Source of the DNA: Vitellaria paradoxa
Taxonomy: Eukaryota; Streptophyta; Magnoliopsida; Ericales; Sapotaceae
NCBI GenBank assembly: GCA_019916065.1
Contig: CM034238.1
Span: forward strand, 23,923,246 to 23,987,245
DNA: 64,000 nucleotides
Direction of reading: 5' to 3'
Shown here: piece by piece, positions 1 to 13,014 of the stretch
Layout: every line of letters starts with the position of its first letter
Position numbering within the stretch: the first letter of the stretch is position 1
Notes under the pieces: generated by a model
Databases searched by the model: none
Seen by the model: only the letters and a program-made list of their open reading frames with translations
Told to the model about the DNA's origin: nothing
Translations under genes and position numbers: made by a program

Positions 1-1000
1 AATTATGATAAATGTAAAAATAAATTAATTAATTAATTAATTAAACATTAAATACATGTTGAACCATTTATATTTGCAACTATAATTGTATTGAGTAATT
101 ATAAAAAAAAGCTAACTATTAAATTTATTAAGAATATTGTAATTTATTTTTTAAAATTAAATTAATATTATATTAGTTGTAAGATTATTGCGCATTTATG
201 TAAAAATGACTGGAATGTTAAAAGTTAAAAAATTAAATTAATATTATATTAGTTGCAATATTATTGTGCATTTATGTAAAAAATAATTGGAATGCTAAAA
301 GTTAAAAAATAATAATTGCAAAGTAGCATATTTACAATTTAATATAACTACTTTTTATATAAAAATTATATTATTGAAAAATTATAATTATATGCAAGAA
401 TTAAGAGTTGTATAAAATTATTTTGACAATTATATTGACATTATTAAATTAAATTTTCAATTTAAATTAATATCTTTTTAACTTGTGTTGCACGTATGTG
501 TACATCTTTTTACATGTGTAAATTTAAAAATTAAATTAACAATAAAAATATTATTTTTAAATAGGATATTCATTTCTTCTCTATTTTGTCATCTTTCTCA
601 ACTATGCGATTCATTCTAATTCCATTCCCATGTGTACTTGCCAATGGTTGATTTGACTCTATTCTACTAATAAAGCGTGGTATCAATTTGAGCAAATCAT
701 TTATCTATTTACTGTGTACCCTCAAGCATGTCAATTTCAAATAACTACCAACAGAAGATATGATTTTGCATATCACGTGGATACAAATTTAAGAGCATGC
801 ATAGTGTTATAAAATCATTGAAAAAAGTTTTTAGCTTCACGTGCAGGAAAGTATTCACAAATTCTTGAACAACTATTTTCATGTACCCACGACTAAATCC
901 TCTAGTGGTAAAAGATAAAAAATACTAAAGTGAATCCACCATAGAACTACAAATGTTTGAATATTACATAAAGATAGAGTGATAGAGAGCCTTGGTAGAA
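1..1000. other. AT-rich non-coding flank
   Basis: Very A/T-rich. A 60-bp segment (TTAAATTAATATTATATTAG-TTG) is repeated at about 155-235 and 230-310. No gene is seen. Confidence 0.5.
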
Positions 1001-1068
1001 AATGAGTGGACAAAACCTTCGGCTTTGAATTTCACAAATCAGACCGAATCACAAGCACCACTACGAAC

Positions 1069-1240
1069 TTAGACCTTGAAGCCTCTATTGTTCCTTCTTC
1101 CTCTAGCACACTCAAATTTCCTTCTCTTCGATGGGAAATAGGGCTTAGTATGGCTATGTGGCGCACTAAGAGCCCTACCAAAGTGTTTTACTGCTTTACG
1201 AACATTCTTTAGGCCTCTAAGAAATGCTTGTTGCACACCA
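1069..1240 (-). pseudogene. 60S ribosomal protein eL18 (RPL18) C-terminal pseudogene fragment
   Basis: The minus strand encodes about 50 residues ending at TAA (1069-1071), including AVKHFGRALSAPHSHTKPY, then a KFECARGRRNNRGFKV end. This matches the conserved C-terminus of eukaryotic eL18, which ends in KFEKARGRRNSRGF(K/R)V. Several normally invariant positions are changed (for example SKRRKFEC where SKGRKFEK is expected). Upstream sequence is recognisable back to about LLRG-like and then lost. No intron or promoter is visible. A 5'-truncated retrocopy or decayed gene fragment is likeliest. It is not expected to make a ribosomal protein. Confidence 0.75.
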
Positions 1241-3569
1241 CAAAAAAGGAAGACACTCAATTGAGGGATCTACACAAATCATTATCAAAAAAGAAGACAA
1301 ACCTCTAGTCATATCTTTTATGTACTTAATTATGTAAAATCGAATCACATGCATTTCTTAGAGGAAGGAATGCTTTTCTTACAATCAATATAAAATGATT
1401 TGTTTAGTTATTCATTTATTTTGTTAGAAAAGTAATACATTCAATGAAACCTGAAGAAAGTCATATGGGCCAAAACAACAACTGACCAATAACATACAAG
1501 GACACACTATCCCATCCTCGGGCCTTGCCCTTCAACAAAGGGTGTTGCATATGCATTATTAAGTTTCATGTGAATATAATAATGAAGGAAGCCAAAATTT
1601 ATCTATATTCTAAACAAAGTCCCAAAGTATTTTAAGAACAAATGGGAACACTGAATAATAACAGAAGTTCAGAAAAAGCTCGACCTCCAATACCCACATA
1701 CCACAATAACTAAAGCAACCTACCAATAAGAACTTATAATCTCTTGTGAATTGTGATACCACATTACAACCAAAAATATCTAGCATGACATCATATATCA
1801 ACTTGAACTTTCAACGGTTAACAACTCACTTGCTTGCAAGAACATAGTAAAAACCACTACAACCATTCCAAAAAATAAAATAAAATAAAATAAAATAAAA
1901 AATAGTAAAATTCATCACAATGCACCCGAAAGACCAAGTTGGCAAGTAATTTGAAGTACTATTTTTCTACAAAGGAACATATACTCAGAAGTAGCATTTC
2001 AGACATAATGATAGACTATAAGGTTTTTATTTATCTTTTGAAACTCATTTGTATGTAAGCAATTAGCTATGGTGTAAAATATTGCTAATGTTACCGAAAT
2101 TCAGGCATTTAATATAGCACGTGACTTATGTATGCTCAATGATCCTTCCAAGTAAAGACTGAATATCAAAGGTACAACATACAAGGCAATACCTCCTAAA
2201 TTATATATATATATATATATATAGAAGTTACATACAACAGTTAATATGGAATCCTCTTTACAAAAAAAAAGGTCAAAATAACACTACTCTTAGTGCAATT
2301 TCTTACTCAATGTTACCTCGAATATGGATCGTTTTCGTACATGGAATGAAAACTTGATTGTAACATGCTTGTACTATAAAAGGTGATATAATGGTGTCAA
2401 GTTTCTTATGTAGTCGTCATATTATTAAAATGTTTTGGTATATAAATATGAATTATTTTCAAAGTAAAATAAATAAATGAATAAATTACCATGAAAGTAA
2501 GTACACTTTCTATCAAATATGAATTTTACTCATTATCCTTTCATAAAATATTAAACTAATTGATTAATATTATATAATATGTTTTCAACTCATTATTTCC
2601 AAAGGTCTTTTCTAATGAAAGTATAGCATAGGTATAAATTTTCGAATCATTAAATTCAGTGTATTAGGAGCCGATGTATAGTGATCCTCCACATCATTTG
2701 TCTCCAAAAAAGCAATCTCCTCTTATGTATTAATGGTTTATCATTTCCAGAATCTCCATATATTACTACACATTTCAATTTTCTACTCCAAAGACTACGC
2801 ATTTGTTGATCTAATGCCTCATATACGTTTATCATAAGTCCTAGAAAACTCTCACAGTTGTCCTATTCAACTCTATAATTGTTTCAAACCTAAAGAAGAA
2901 GAATAAATAAGACTATTATATGGTTTACAATACATCAATTCTCATAGCTGTCAGTATAAAAAGAATGAAAATTAATGGAAATTAAGGACAAATAGATTGG
3001 TATGAATAGAACTTCAAACAAAAGCGTTTAGGTTTACCTCAAGAAATTCAAAAATATCTTAGAAAATGCTCCTCTGATTGTTAAGATTTTTCTAAATGTG
3101 TCAGCCTTTTCAAGGGAATGGCTAAAAGAATAGAAGGCAATTAAGTAATCATATACTGGCCAACTAAAAATAAGTTAAACAAGTATTAACTAATCACGTT
3201 CTGACATTTCATTTTTGCGACTAATGAGAATACATATAGGGCCTTAGGTCAAGTTATATAACACATATAAACAACATTATAGACAATTGAAAATGGTACA
3301 TAGCACATAATATGTATCAGTTAACTATGAAAATTTTACCTCTGTATTGGTTCCTCCAGAATAACCTTGTCCTCAAAATATATTATCTACCAAAAAATCA
3401 TGCAAGATAAATCATAAGAAGGAGCATAACATCAAACTACAAGCTCATTATCATAATTTAGGCACGAATTAGGCAATTTACCTAAAATACAATAATGCAC
3501 GGGTAGAAATTTGATTTTCATGGAGCCTTTTACTTCATCATCAAAGTTCTTTTTTATTTGATTAAGTGC

Positions 3570-3727
3570 GCTCTATTTATAGTCGAATTCAATTTGCAAC
3601 AGTAGAATATAACAATTGGTCAGTAGCAATCTAGTACCTCAAATTCACTCTATTTACCATTGAATTCAATTTGAAAAAGTAAAATATACTAACTGGTCAA
3701 TAGCAATCCAATACCTCAAATTCATCA
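3570..3727 (+). repeat. Imperfect tandem duplication, about 77 bp
   Basis: CTCTATTTATAGTCGAATTC...GTACCTCAAATTCA is followed by CTCTATTTACCATTGAATTC...ATACCTCAAATTCA. Two copies, non-coding. Confidence 0.7.
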
Positions 3728-4316
3728 AACGCTTGTAGTCGCTCCAAAATCTACTTTCCATTGGAGCCGAGAAAACCTAGATTAGTGTATTAGAATTAAT
3801 ATAACTTAATTTTTCGTAAAATAAAGATCCAACGTGCTTGATTTTGCATTTTATGTAATTTATGTAATTTGAGCAACAACATCATCCAAAAGATCGCCTC
3901 CATCAAAATCTCTGAAATTAAACCCATTTTGGTCGCTCTTGGACCCGTTGTCTTGATAAAATAGAACCAGTAAGAGAAATGAAAGCCAACAATAAAGTGA
4001 AAACATCAAATAAACCCAAAATGAGATAAAACCTCACTTTGATTTGAAAGAATGATGAACAATGAAGAGATACAAGAACCAAAGCAAACAAATGAGCTTC
4101 TCATCCAAAGCTATGAAGATTGTAGGTCTCGTAAGCAATCATTAATGTGGGGAAGATGGAAGGAGTTAATCGTATAACAGTTAGCTAGGGCTTAGGGACA
4201 ATGAAACATCTTCAACCATGATGGCATTTTTGGATTAAGGGATAAAAATGGGTTTGTCTAAAAATAGGACACAAGTGCTCAAAAAAAAGTTTTAAGTTTT
4301 TTGACTTTTATATTTA

Positions 4317-4410
4317 CTAGAAAAATGCACATGTGTTGCATGTGAATGTTTGTTCTTTTATATATCTAAATTTAAAAAGTAAGCTAACAATAAAAAATAA
4401 AAATATTATT
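4317..4410 (-). mobile_element. Helitron-like 3' terminus on the minus strand
   Basis: On the minus strand the hairpin CACATG-CAACA-CATGTG is followed by CATTTTT and CTAG (4317-4320). A diverged sequence with the same TTGCAC/TGTGTTG core and the same following tract (ATTTAAAAATTAAATTAACA) is at about 483-560. The 5' ends were not located. Confidence 0.35.
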
Positions 4411-7206
4411 AAAAAAATACCTACATTAAAATCTTTATATTTTTTTCATATTGAGTGTCTTGATAAAGAGTCAAATGCCAAAAAATTATACAGTTTAATT
4501 ATTTGGTTTATTAAATCTATTGAGGTCTATTTTCATAAATTTGTTATTAGATGTAGGCATAATTCTAGAAATTAAATGAAAGTTAGGAGAAAAATCAAGA
4601 TGATTATCTATGTGAAAATTTAGAAACTTTTATTTGCCATCAAACTTAAGCTGTAATTTTTCATATATCAATAATAATTAGATGACCCAATTGCCAAATC
4701 AATAATAAAACAAGAGTTTTAACTTAAATTAATAATTAAAAAAATATTTTATTCTTATCTGAATGAATTAAAAAATATAATAAAATTAAAAACATTCATC
4801 AATATATTAGTTTTTTTAGTCCTGTTAAAGTTTAATTTCTTAACTTTCCTTCATGTTTTCTTTTATTTTTCAACATAATGCAAACAAAGAAATAAATTTT
4901 AAATCAGTATCTGATATATAAAAACACACTAAGATAAAAAAGAAAATTAAATAATAAAAAATAAAATAATGAAAAAAGAGAAAAATAATTAATAAAAAAA
5001 TTTGAGCTTCTTAAAAAAAAATCTTAAACTCTAAAAAATAAAAGGTATGTTTAGAGTAAGATTTTAGTACAAAAAAAAAAAAGTAAGAAGAAATGTGAAG
5101 TGAAAATAAAAAAAAATTAAAAATCAAACAAAAGGCATTAATTAATATATTTAATTTTTTAAATCTAATTAATTTTAATTTTTTAAATTTCAGATAGTTT
5201 TCTTTGTATTTTATATTATAACCTAAACAAGAGAATGAATTTTGAATCCCTAATTTTTTTTTCTCTTTTGTTTTTGTTTTTTGTTTTTTTATACATAAAG
5301 AGAGAGATATAAAGATCCAAGTAAAAAATAAAGAAAAAATGAATATTGAAAAAAAACTTTTGATTTAATTTTCATGTAATTTTCTTTATAAAAAAAACTT
5401 TGATAAAGCTAATTCTAAGATATAATCAAGAAATATTATAATATGTAAAATATGTTAAAGATGATTTCCAGTTGATATAAACAAAAGTAAGGGTGAAATT
5501 TGAAAATAATGGACAAAAAAATCCATTGAAATTCTAAAAACTCATATTCAAAATATGCAAAAGATAATTTTAGTAGATGTATAAATAATAGACACGTTAT
5601 AGATATTTAAATATATTGTATGTTATATTATATATTTATTTTAATTTTTAATGAAAGTTATATTAATAATCATTTAAAAAAATAAGTTAAAAATAAATAC
5701 ATAAATAAAAATAATTTCAATATAAAAGAATATCATAATAAAAATAAATAAAGCATTTTATTAGTGACAAAGTTAACAAAATTGAAATATGAAATTTAAT
5801 GCTTTGATAATTTTTTTATTATTGTTGTACAATAATATTTTCACAAACAAAAAATAAATTAAAATTTTCAAAAATTATACCTGATATATTTAAATAAACA
5901 AATTGAAAAATAACCCCCAAAAGAGGCTTCTGCCGGAATTTAATGTACAAAAATTTACATTTTAACAATAATAAAAAAAATATAATAAAATCTAAAAAAT
6001 TATATAAACAATCATAGTAAAGAATTACTATAAAACTAAAAAAAAATCTTACCTTATATTTTTGAATGAACAAATTGAATTGAAAAATATAGTAAAGAAT
6101 AAACTTTTCTTAAAATTTGATACACAAAAGAATTAAAATTTTATCAATAATAAAAAATAATAAATTTTAAAAATCTAATATTAACAATCACATTAAAAAA
6201 TAGAATAAAATCTAAAAAAGGTAGACCTAATTTATTTTAATGAGTGAATTAAAAAATAAGTTAAAAAATAAATGCATAAACAAAAAATAATTTCAATATA
6301 GAGGAATATAATCTAATAAAAATAAATATAACAAACTCGTTCGCATTCTTAATGACCCAAAAAAATTAACAAATAATATTATATTCTACGTACTCCTTCC
6401 ACCTCAACCATGTTAATTATAAATTAAAGTCATCATAACAAAATTCTAATATTTTTTTTTGGGCGTGATAGCTATTTTATATATTTTTTAAGCTTGTTGT
6501 GTATTAAAATTTCATATGAATTCATATTCTATTTTAAACTGGAATATATTATCTAATCCAAGACATATCAAATATCTGATAATGATTAATTGAAATTATC
6601 CAATTATGTGCAACTAATACATATATTTTATACAATATTTAGATAATAATAAAAATTATGTTATATTTACAAGTTAGCTTGGTAGTAAAATTTGAAAGCC
6701 CTTTCTCTTTAGCAATAAATTAAAGTGCATGAATTGAATCACACAATACAAAGTAATTAAAACCATGCGTTCATTTTCCATTCACCATGTAGACTAGTTA
6801 ATTGGTATATATATCAACCAAGATTTACACACGATTTTACAAAATGCATGCACAAAACAGTTTCATTCATATTTATCAATATAACAATTATACCTAGTTA
6901 TACATTATTATACCTAAAAGTTACACTAAATTTACCCCTTGGAAAACAAGACCAAGATTAACATTGACACAGATACTACAATTTTGAGCCTGGAGCTTTA
7001 TTAGAAATTGTGTTTCTCTCAATCTGCATCCTCTCCCTGTTGCTCTGTCACTAGTTGTTCCCTCAGTTCTTTGAAAGCTTTGTTAAAAGGCAATTGAGAA
7101 ATTAAGTTCCTATAGATGAAATTCCTAGTATGATGAATGGATGAATCATCAGGAAAAAAAAATGATTAATTGTATTAGAAAAATTAAAACAAATAAAAAG
7201 AAAAAG

Positions 7207-7490
7207 TCGCACTTATGATCATGCCCATCCACCAGAGAGGTTTCAAAAGATAAGCATGTCTACCAACACTTGATGAAAACAAAAATTGAAGACAAACGTA
7301 TTAATGAAAATCCAAAATCTAGAAAAAAAATCTAAAAAAAAAATAGACAAAAAAATTTTAAAGAAAAAAAGATGGAAAATAATCACCAACTTTGATGCCA
7401 GAAGCAGTAGCCACTCTTTTGAGGCCTTTTTTCTTGATGATGAAGCTCCCTCCTATGAATATACTCGACGATATAACTAATATAGACCAA
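7207..7490 (-). pseudogene. NIPA-type magnesium transporter (DUF803) gene fragment
   Basis: Two minus-strand blocks read as the first exons of a plant NIPA-like Mg transporter. About 7490-7395 encodes SSSIFIGGSFIIKKKGLKR followed by a degenerate ATASGIKVG. About 7268-7207 encodes VGRHAYLLKPLWWMGMIIS, matching the family's GGYSYLLEPLWWAGMIT. Both parts belong to the first two membrane segments of that family. The gap between them is about 125 bp of A/T-rich sequence, like an intron, but no clean splice pair keeps the frame. The rest of the roughly 330-aa protein is missing. About 7130-7010 on the same strand is a short open stretch (ISQLPFNKAFKELREQ...GEDAD, TGA) that does not resemble NIPA. 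A decayed or transduplicated fragment is the best reading. Confidence 0.6.
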
Positions 7491-7497
7491 AACTAAT

Positions 7498-7835
7498 TCA
7501 TTATGAAAAATTTTAGTGGAGTTGGATTACAGAATTAGATTAGAATTTAGTTAAATTGGAAAAAAAAAAAAGATAATACACCATCATAAAGAATACTAGT
7601 GGAGTTGAGTTATAGAGTTAGATTAAAATAACGAAGAGACAAAGTTGAGTTAAATTGAAAAAAATAAAATTCTAATAGAGTTAGGTTACAGAGTTGGATT
7701 AAAATTAAATTAAACTGAAAAAAAAAGATAACGCACCATCATGAAAAATTTTAGTGAAGTTGAGTAATAGAGTTAGATTCGAATAATGAATGGAGAGAGT
7801 TGAGTTAAATTGAAAAAAAGGGTAAAGTAATTTAA
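7498..7835 (+). repeat. Imperfect tandem array, four units of about 70-90 bp
   Basis: Each unit carries TAGTGGAGTTGAGTTATAGA-GTTAGATT (variants) and ends in GTTAAATTGAAAAAA. Units 1 and 3 end in AAAAAGATAAYRCACCATCA. Units 2 and 4 carry an extra AACGAAGAGACAAAGTTGAG-like insert. This suggests an A-B-A-B order. It lies about 500 bp upstream of the SPF30 ATG. Confidence 0.7.
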
Positions 7836-8126
7836 AATTTTTTTAAACATATGAACTTTTTATAATAGTATGGATATAGATATAGATATGTATGTATATA
7901 GTAGTAAAGAAAAAGATAAAGATAAAGGTATATATAAATATAAAAGAAAGGATTCATACAACTTTGAAAATAATGGTAATAATTTTATTTTAAGCATAAT
8001 AAAAAAATTAAAATTTTCTTATTTTTATGCATACATTTAATTAAAATTCATATTTGTTATGTAGTAATTATAAAATCGGTTGAACCTGGTTACTGAGCTG
8101 AGATGATGTATGGAAAGACAGAGAAT

Positions 8127-8132
8127 TGGGCC
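8127..8132 (+). promoter_or_regulatory. TGGGCC site II-like element upstream of SPF30
   Basis: TGGGCC lies about 228 bp upstream of the SPF30 ATG. TGGGCY motifs are TCP-binding site II elements common in plant housekeeping promoters. An AGGGTTT telo-box-like motif follows at 8195-8201. The pairing fits a constitutively expressed splicing factor. This is inference from motifs only. Confidence 0.4.
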
Positions 8133-8204
8133 TGCATAGCAGTTACCTAAACGCATCCCAAACTTAAGAGAGCAACTAATCTCCCCTCGCTTCAAGGGTT
8201 TCTT

Positions 8205-8354
8205 CGATTCTCTCTCTCTCACTCTTTCTCTCCCTCCTCCTCCTCCTCCTCCTCCTCCTCGCAGAGGCTTTGTTTCGTTGAAGGCGTTTTTGGGACGGTC
8301 GCATAATCAAATACCTGATAAAATTCATTTCTCAGAGTTCTTTGAAGCACGAAC
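8205..8354 (+). promoter_or_regulatory. CT/CCT-rich leader of SPF30
   Basis: A CTCTCTCTCT tract at about 8210-8222 and (CCT)n at about 8233-8262 precede the ATG. Such pyrimidine patches are typical of plant core promoters and 5' UTRs. The transcription start was not determined. Confidence 0.5.
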
Positions 8355-11300
8355 ATGCAAGGAGGCGGCGGCGGCGAAGAGGTCGGCATTGAAGAGCTCG
8401 CTTCAAATCTCTCTACATACAAAGAGCAGCTTCAACAGGTAATTACGCTCTCTACTACACACCGCTTGATGGATTTACCGTACTTCTTCAATATTATGGT
8501 GAATTAGCTTTTGCGAAACTTGAATTTTGTGCGATGTTTAGTGTTACGAGTTTGTGTGATGTGAAAGTTTGAGGCTTTGTTTGTTTGAATTTGTAACTAG
8601 TGAAATTGAGAACTTATTGAAGGTAGTCAATTTAACTGAATTAAATTCCTTTCTAAGTGTTGTTTGAATTTTTTCGAGACAATATTTACTGCTGCAATGG
8701 TTGGATTTTTATTTCTTTTCTTTGAATTGGTGATTAGTAGTTGATAATCTTAAATTCATTTTAACCCTTTTTTGAAGTTTTTGCAAATATAGGTTATTGT
8801 AATTCAAACCTGAGAAACTATTATAATAACATGGTGTTTGTTGCCATTGAGTAAACAACTTTACTAGTTCATTGACGAATTAGGATTGCACCCACTCTTT
8901 CCTAATAACTTAAATGCTTCTTGCTTAAAATTACCAATTTATCTACATGTCCTTTTTTGGTGGGGGGGGGGATATGTGAAAGCTAGAACAAAAAGTTCAT
9001 GCTAACAATGATTGGCCGCCTTCTAGCCTTGTGGTTTTAGGAGTAAATTTTGGTGATAACATCACTGGTATCATCTCTATTGCAGAACTGAACATGAGAT
9101 TTTCACGTCATATGGGGGTCACAACTAAATCTAAGTTCAACTAAGCCCTCTTGGGCATTTGCTTAAAAATAAGAAAGAGGAACCTCGTGTAAATACCATA
9201 GAATATGGTTTGATCCTATTCATGGGGAACAATTAGAACTTGATCCAATTTTAGATGTGGCTCCTTGTTAGCTTTACATATATTTTCACAAATAAACTGC
9301 CCAAGACTCATTTTTATAGATGTCTTTTCACAATAATGGTGATGGAGAAAATACCAATCCAAATTTTATTCACATAGTTATTTTGAGTAAAAATAGAAAA
9401 AGACAAAAGTGAGCCCTAGTCGTTTTGAGTAGTTTCAACATTCATTATACCTTGACATATACTCATCATCTTTGTATTAAAATTTAAAAGGCCCGCTCGC
9501 TAGCTTAGCTTGAGTAGTAGCAGACAGTAGATATAAAATTTGGTAGCGCTACATCGCCGTTTTGAGTGTTTGACTTTAGAGATTTATGTTGAACACGATG
9601 ACTGGAAATTTCTAATGGTACACCGGATAATAAATGCCATAAATTGTGCTCTGTTCATGCATAATTCATGGTTGTATATATTTATTTATGAAATGGTAAT
9701 AAAAGCTTATATATATATATATATGCAGTTCTGAATGCATCAGATTCAAACACTCACTCCTGTTGTTTGACTTTAGAGGGAACTAATGATGGTAATTAAG
9801 GAAGCACCCAATTGAGAATGGCCTAATTGTAACTCAAAGTCATCCCACTGTCTTCTTATATATGAGTGGTAAATCAATAATTTACTATTAATTAGTCTTT
9901 AGAGAAACTTGAAACATATAATCAGTAGTCAATCCTTTGAGCTAATTTAGATTTCCTCCCTCAGTTCATTCTCAAATATTTTATCTTTTGTATTCATGAA
10001 TTTAAATTTTAGTGCTAATTATTTAAAGCGGATGATCTTACTTCATGGATCGGGATCGGGATTATAAAATTTTCCATTTTCATCCATAAAATTTTGGGGG
10101 AAAGAGGGGGAATATGTTTTGAATCTAGGATAAAAGGTTAATGATTATAAATTTTTGTATAGTTGTGTAGCATTAAGCTACATAGACATTTTTCAAGCAA
10201 GAGGTGGGGTGTTCAAATGGGTAAAAATGTGTTTATGTGAAATGATGCTCTTACATCGCAAAATAAATTAGTAAATAGGTTAGAATATACTAGCCTCCTT
10301 TGAGGTCTCTAACAATTTCAAAGACTTCGCTACTACAGCTGTGAAACTGTCATTAATAGAAATTCCAAGCTTAATCTTTTATCCTTTTTCAAATCATATC
10401 TCCAACACAATGTGTTATATGCATCACTAAAAAGATCCTAAATAGTAGAATCAGCAAATGAATGGGTTTGAGTTAGGTCATAATAGATTGTGCCTAAACG
10501 GGTTGAACTCAATTATACTCATTTAATAATGGGTCATTATAGAGTGTGTTGGATAAGGGTTATATCAAACTCGCGAACCCGAATTCAACTTGTTTAACAA
10601 AAGTTGGTCAAAACAGCAAGGTACCAAGAGATAATTAGATTTTCTCAATAAATCCTTTCAAATATACTGGAAGGTAATTAGATTTTCTCAATAACCCACT
10701 TTGCATTTTAGTCAGCATAATTTTTCTAAATCAAAATTCAAAATTTTCAGCTTATCTCTATCATTTAAAAAAAAAAACACAGGTAAAAGAAGAATAGGAA
10801 GAAAGAAAAGAAAGAGATCAATACTAACTCTTATTTGTTTGGAAAAGGCAAAATGAGTTCTTTGTGTTAAAAAAAGGTGGCTATCTATTTTTGTTCGGTG
10901 AGTCGAAGAACAGTTAGTGGGCAGTTGGGATTGAATCGGATGTGGAGGAGGATGAGAATGAAGTTGTGGGGGTTGATTTGATTGTAGATGATCATGGTGT
11001 GTTTGATAATTCTTGTGATGATGAGTCTTTGGCTTTGTTAGGATTCATTCCAATTGGAGGACCATAGGGATGTTGATGATGAAGATTTTGAGTGGGAGGA
11101 AGTGGATGGTGGGCTGGATGAGAGAGAAGTGTTGAGCTTTCTTTTGGATGCTGATGTTGATGAAAACTAGGAAGTGTCAGTTTCTACAAAAAGTGATTGG
11201 AGGAGAAAGAGACGTGAATGGTTGAATATAATTGGGTTAGTAATGGGTCTGTATTAGAACCCTCTTAAACCCATTTAATAATTGGGTATTTTCTCTCCCA

Positions 11301-12161
11301 CCTCATTTTACCCGTTTAAATTTTTTATTTGACCCAAAACCATTCATCATGGGCTAGGAAGCATGGAGACGGATACGGATACGGATAGATACAAGTGCAT
11401 AAACGGATACGTTAATCTTAAAAAAATGATAGCATGGACATGGCAGAGATATGATCCAAAAAATATAAATATTGTATATTGTTATTAGTTATATATATAT
11501 GAATATAACATCCACAATGAAACTAATTTAATATACAAAACATAACAAATATTACAAAACATAACAACTATAAGTCCTAAGATTTTATAATTTTAGGAGT
11601 TTTGGTTACTTAAATCTAAATTTTTATTAGTCATAAATTTGAGATAAAATAATAGGACACCACATATTTTGGAAGGTCAAGGAGTTTGTGTGTTCGATAC
11701 ATGTTGGATACGAATACGATACCCATTTTGAGATTCAGGTTATAATTGCCAACTCCACTAAATTTATCACGTCCGATCTGCTCAACCAAATTTAAAATTT
11801 ATAAGGAGGTGCCATGTCTATGTTATACGAGAAAAAATTCAATACAACAATCATACCATGTCATCATGCATCATGCTCATTGGCAGATCTACATGGGAAC
11901 GAAAGGGGGCAGATGCTCCCATTGAATGGAAATATCCCACATTAATGGTATTAATTTTTTTATTATTTTTAATATATAATTTAAAGAAATGCCCCCACTG
12001 AACTCAAACTTGTCCCTCATTAAATTTATTCTTATTTTTTGAGCTCTATTTAATTAAATTCACTTGACTCGTCCTCTTCTTAATTTATCTAACCCACCTA
12101 ACTCTTACTCTTCTTAATCTTTCCTCTTCTCATTTGTACACGCCTCTCTCTCTCTCTCTCC

Positions 12162-12192
<31 letters not shown>

Positions 12193-12977
12193 TCACTCAT
12201 GAGCCCTTCCTTTTTTATTCCTTTATTTATTTTCTATATCTTTTTATCTTTCTATCACGCACGCATCTTCTCCTCTAAAAAATATCATCTTCTTGAATCA
12301 AGACACTATTTTAGTGTATGTTAATTTTTTTTTTTAATGTTAACAACAAATTTATCTCAAGAATTAAGATTCAATCTCTTTTCTTTCAAAAACAACTAAG
12401 GTTTTATATTTGAATTATGATTTAATTTTCATTCAATATTTTAATATTTTAATTTTTTTATTCTATATATTATTCATGTTTAGTTTAATAACATGACCCT
12501 GAGTTCCCCCCCTCCCAAAAAAAAAAAATATGAGCTTATATATTTTATTTTACTCTTGTTATTTGATAGATCGCTGATTTATTTAGATTTAAAATTTTAT
12601 TAATATATACTTAGATTAGGGTTTTAAATTTTTTTTTTTTTTTTAAAGATTGGGTATATTTTTAATTTTATCCTCACTCAATAAAATTTCTGAATTGGGT
12701 ATATTTTTACTTTCACCCCCACTCAACAAAATTTCTGGATCTGCCCAATTAAATACCAACATTTATACATATTGTATTAGATGTCATCTCATTCTAGGAG
12801 AGAAATTTAAAATTCAACAATCCCGATGATTAGGATTTATTGTAATACATGTCTTTAGTTAATTGGTTTGTTAGACCATGCACTCATGATGACGCAGTAT
12901 TATCGTTATAATGAATATTTTCTTGTTGATTAGTGTTGTGTCACAACTTGTCCCAACTCGTCGGGTCAATCCAACGT

Positions 12978-13014
<37 letters not shown>

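Larger units (their letters stand above)
1260..6950. other. AT-rich intergenic DNA
   Basis: No convincing gene on either strand. Long A/T tracts, a (TA)n at 2202-2222, and the 77-bp duplication and Helitron-like end described separately. 3730-4220 is slightly less AT-rich but has no frame I recognise. Confidence 0.5.
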
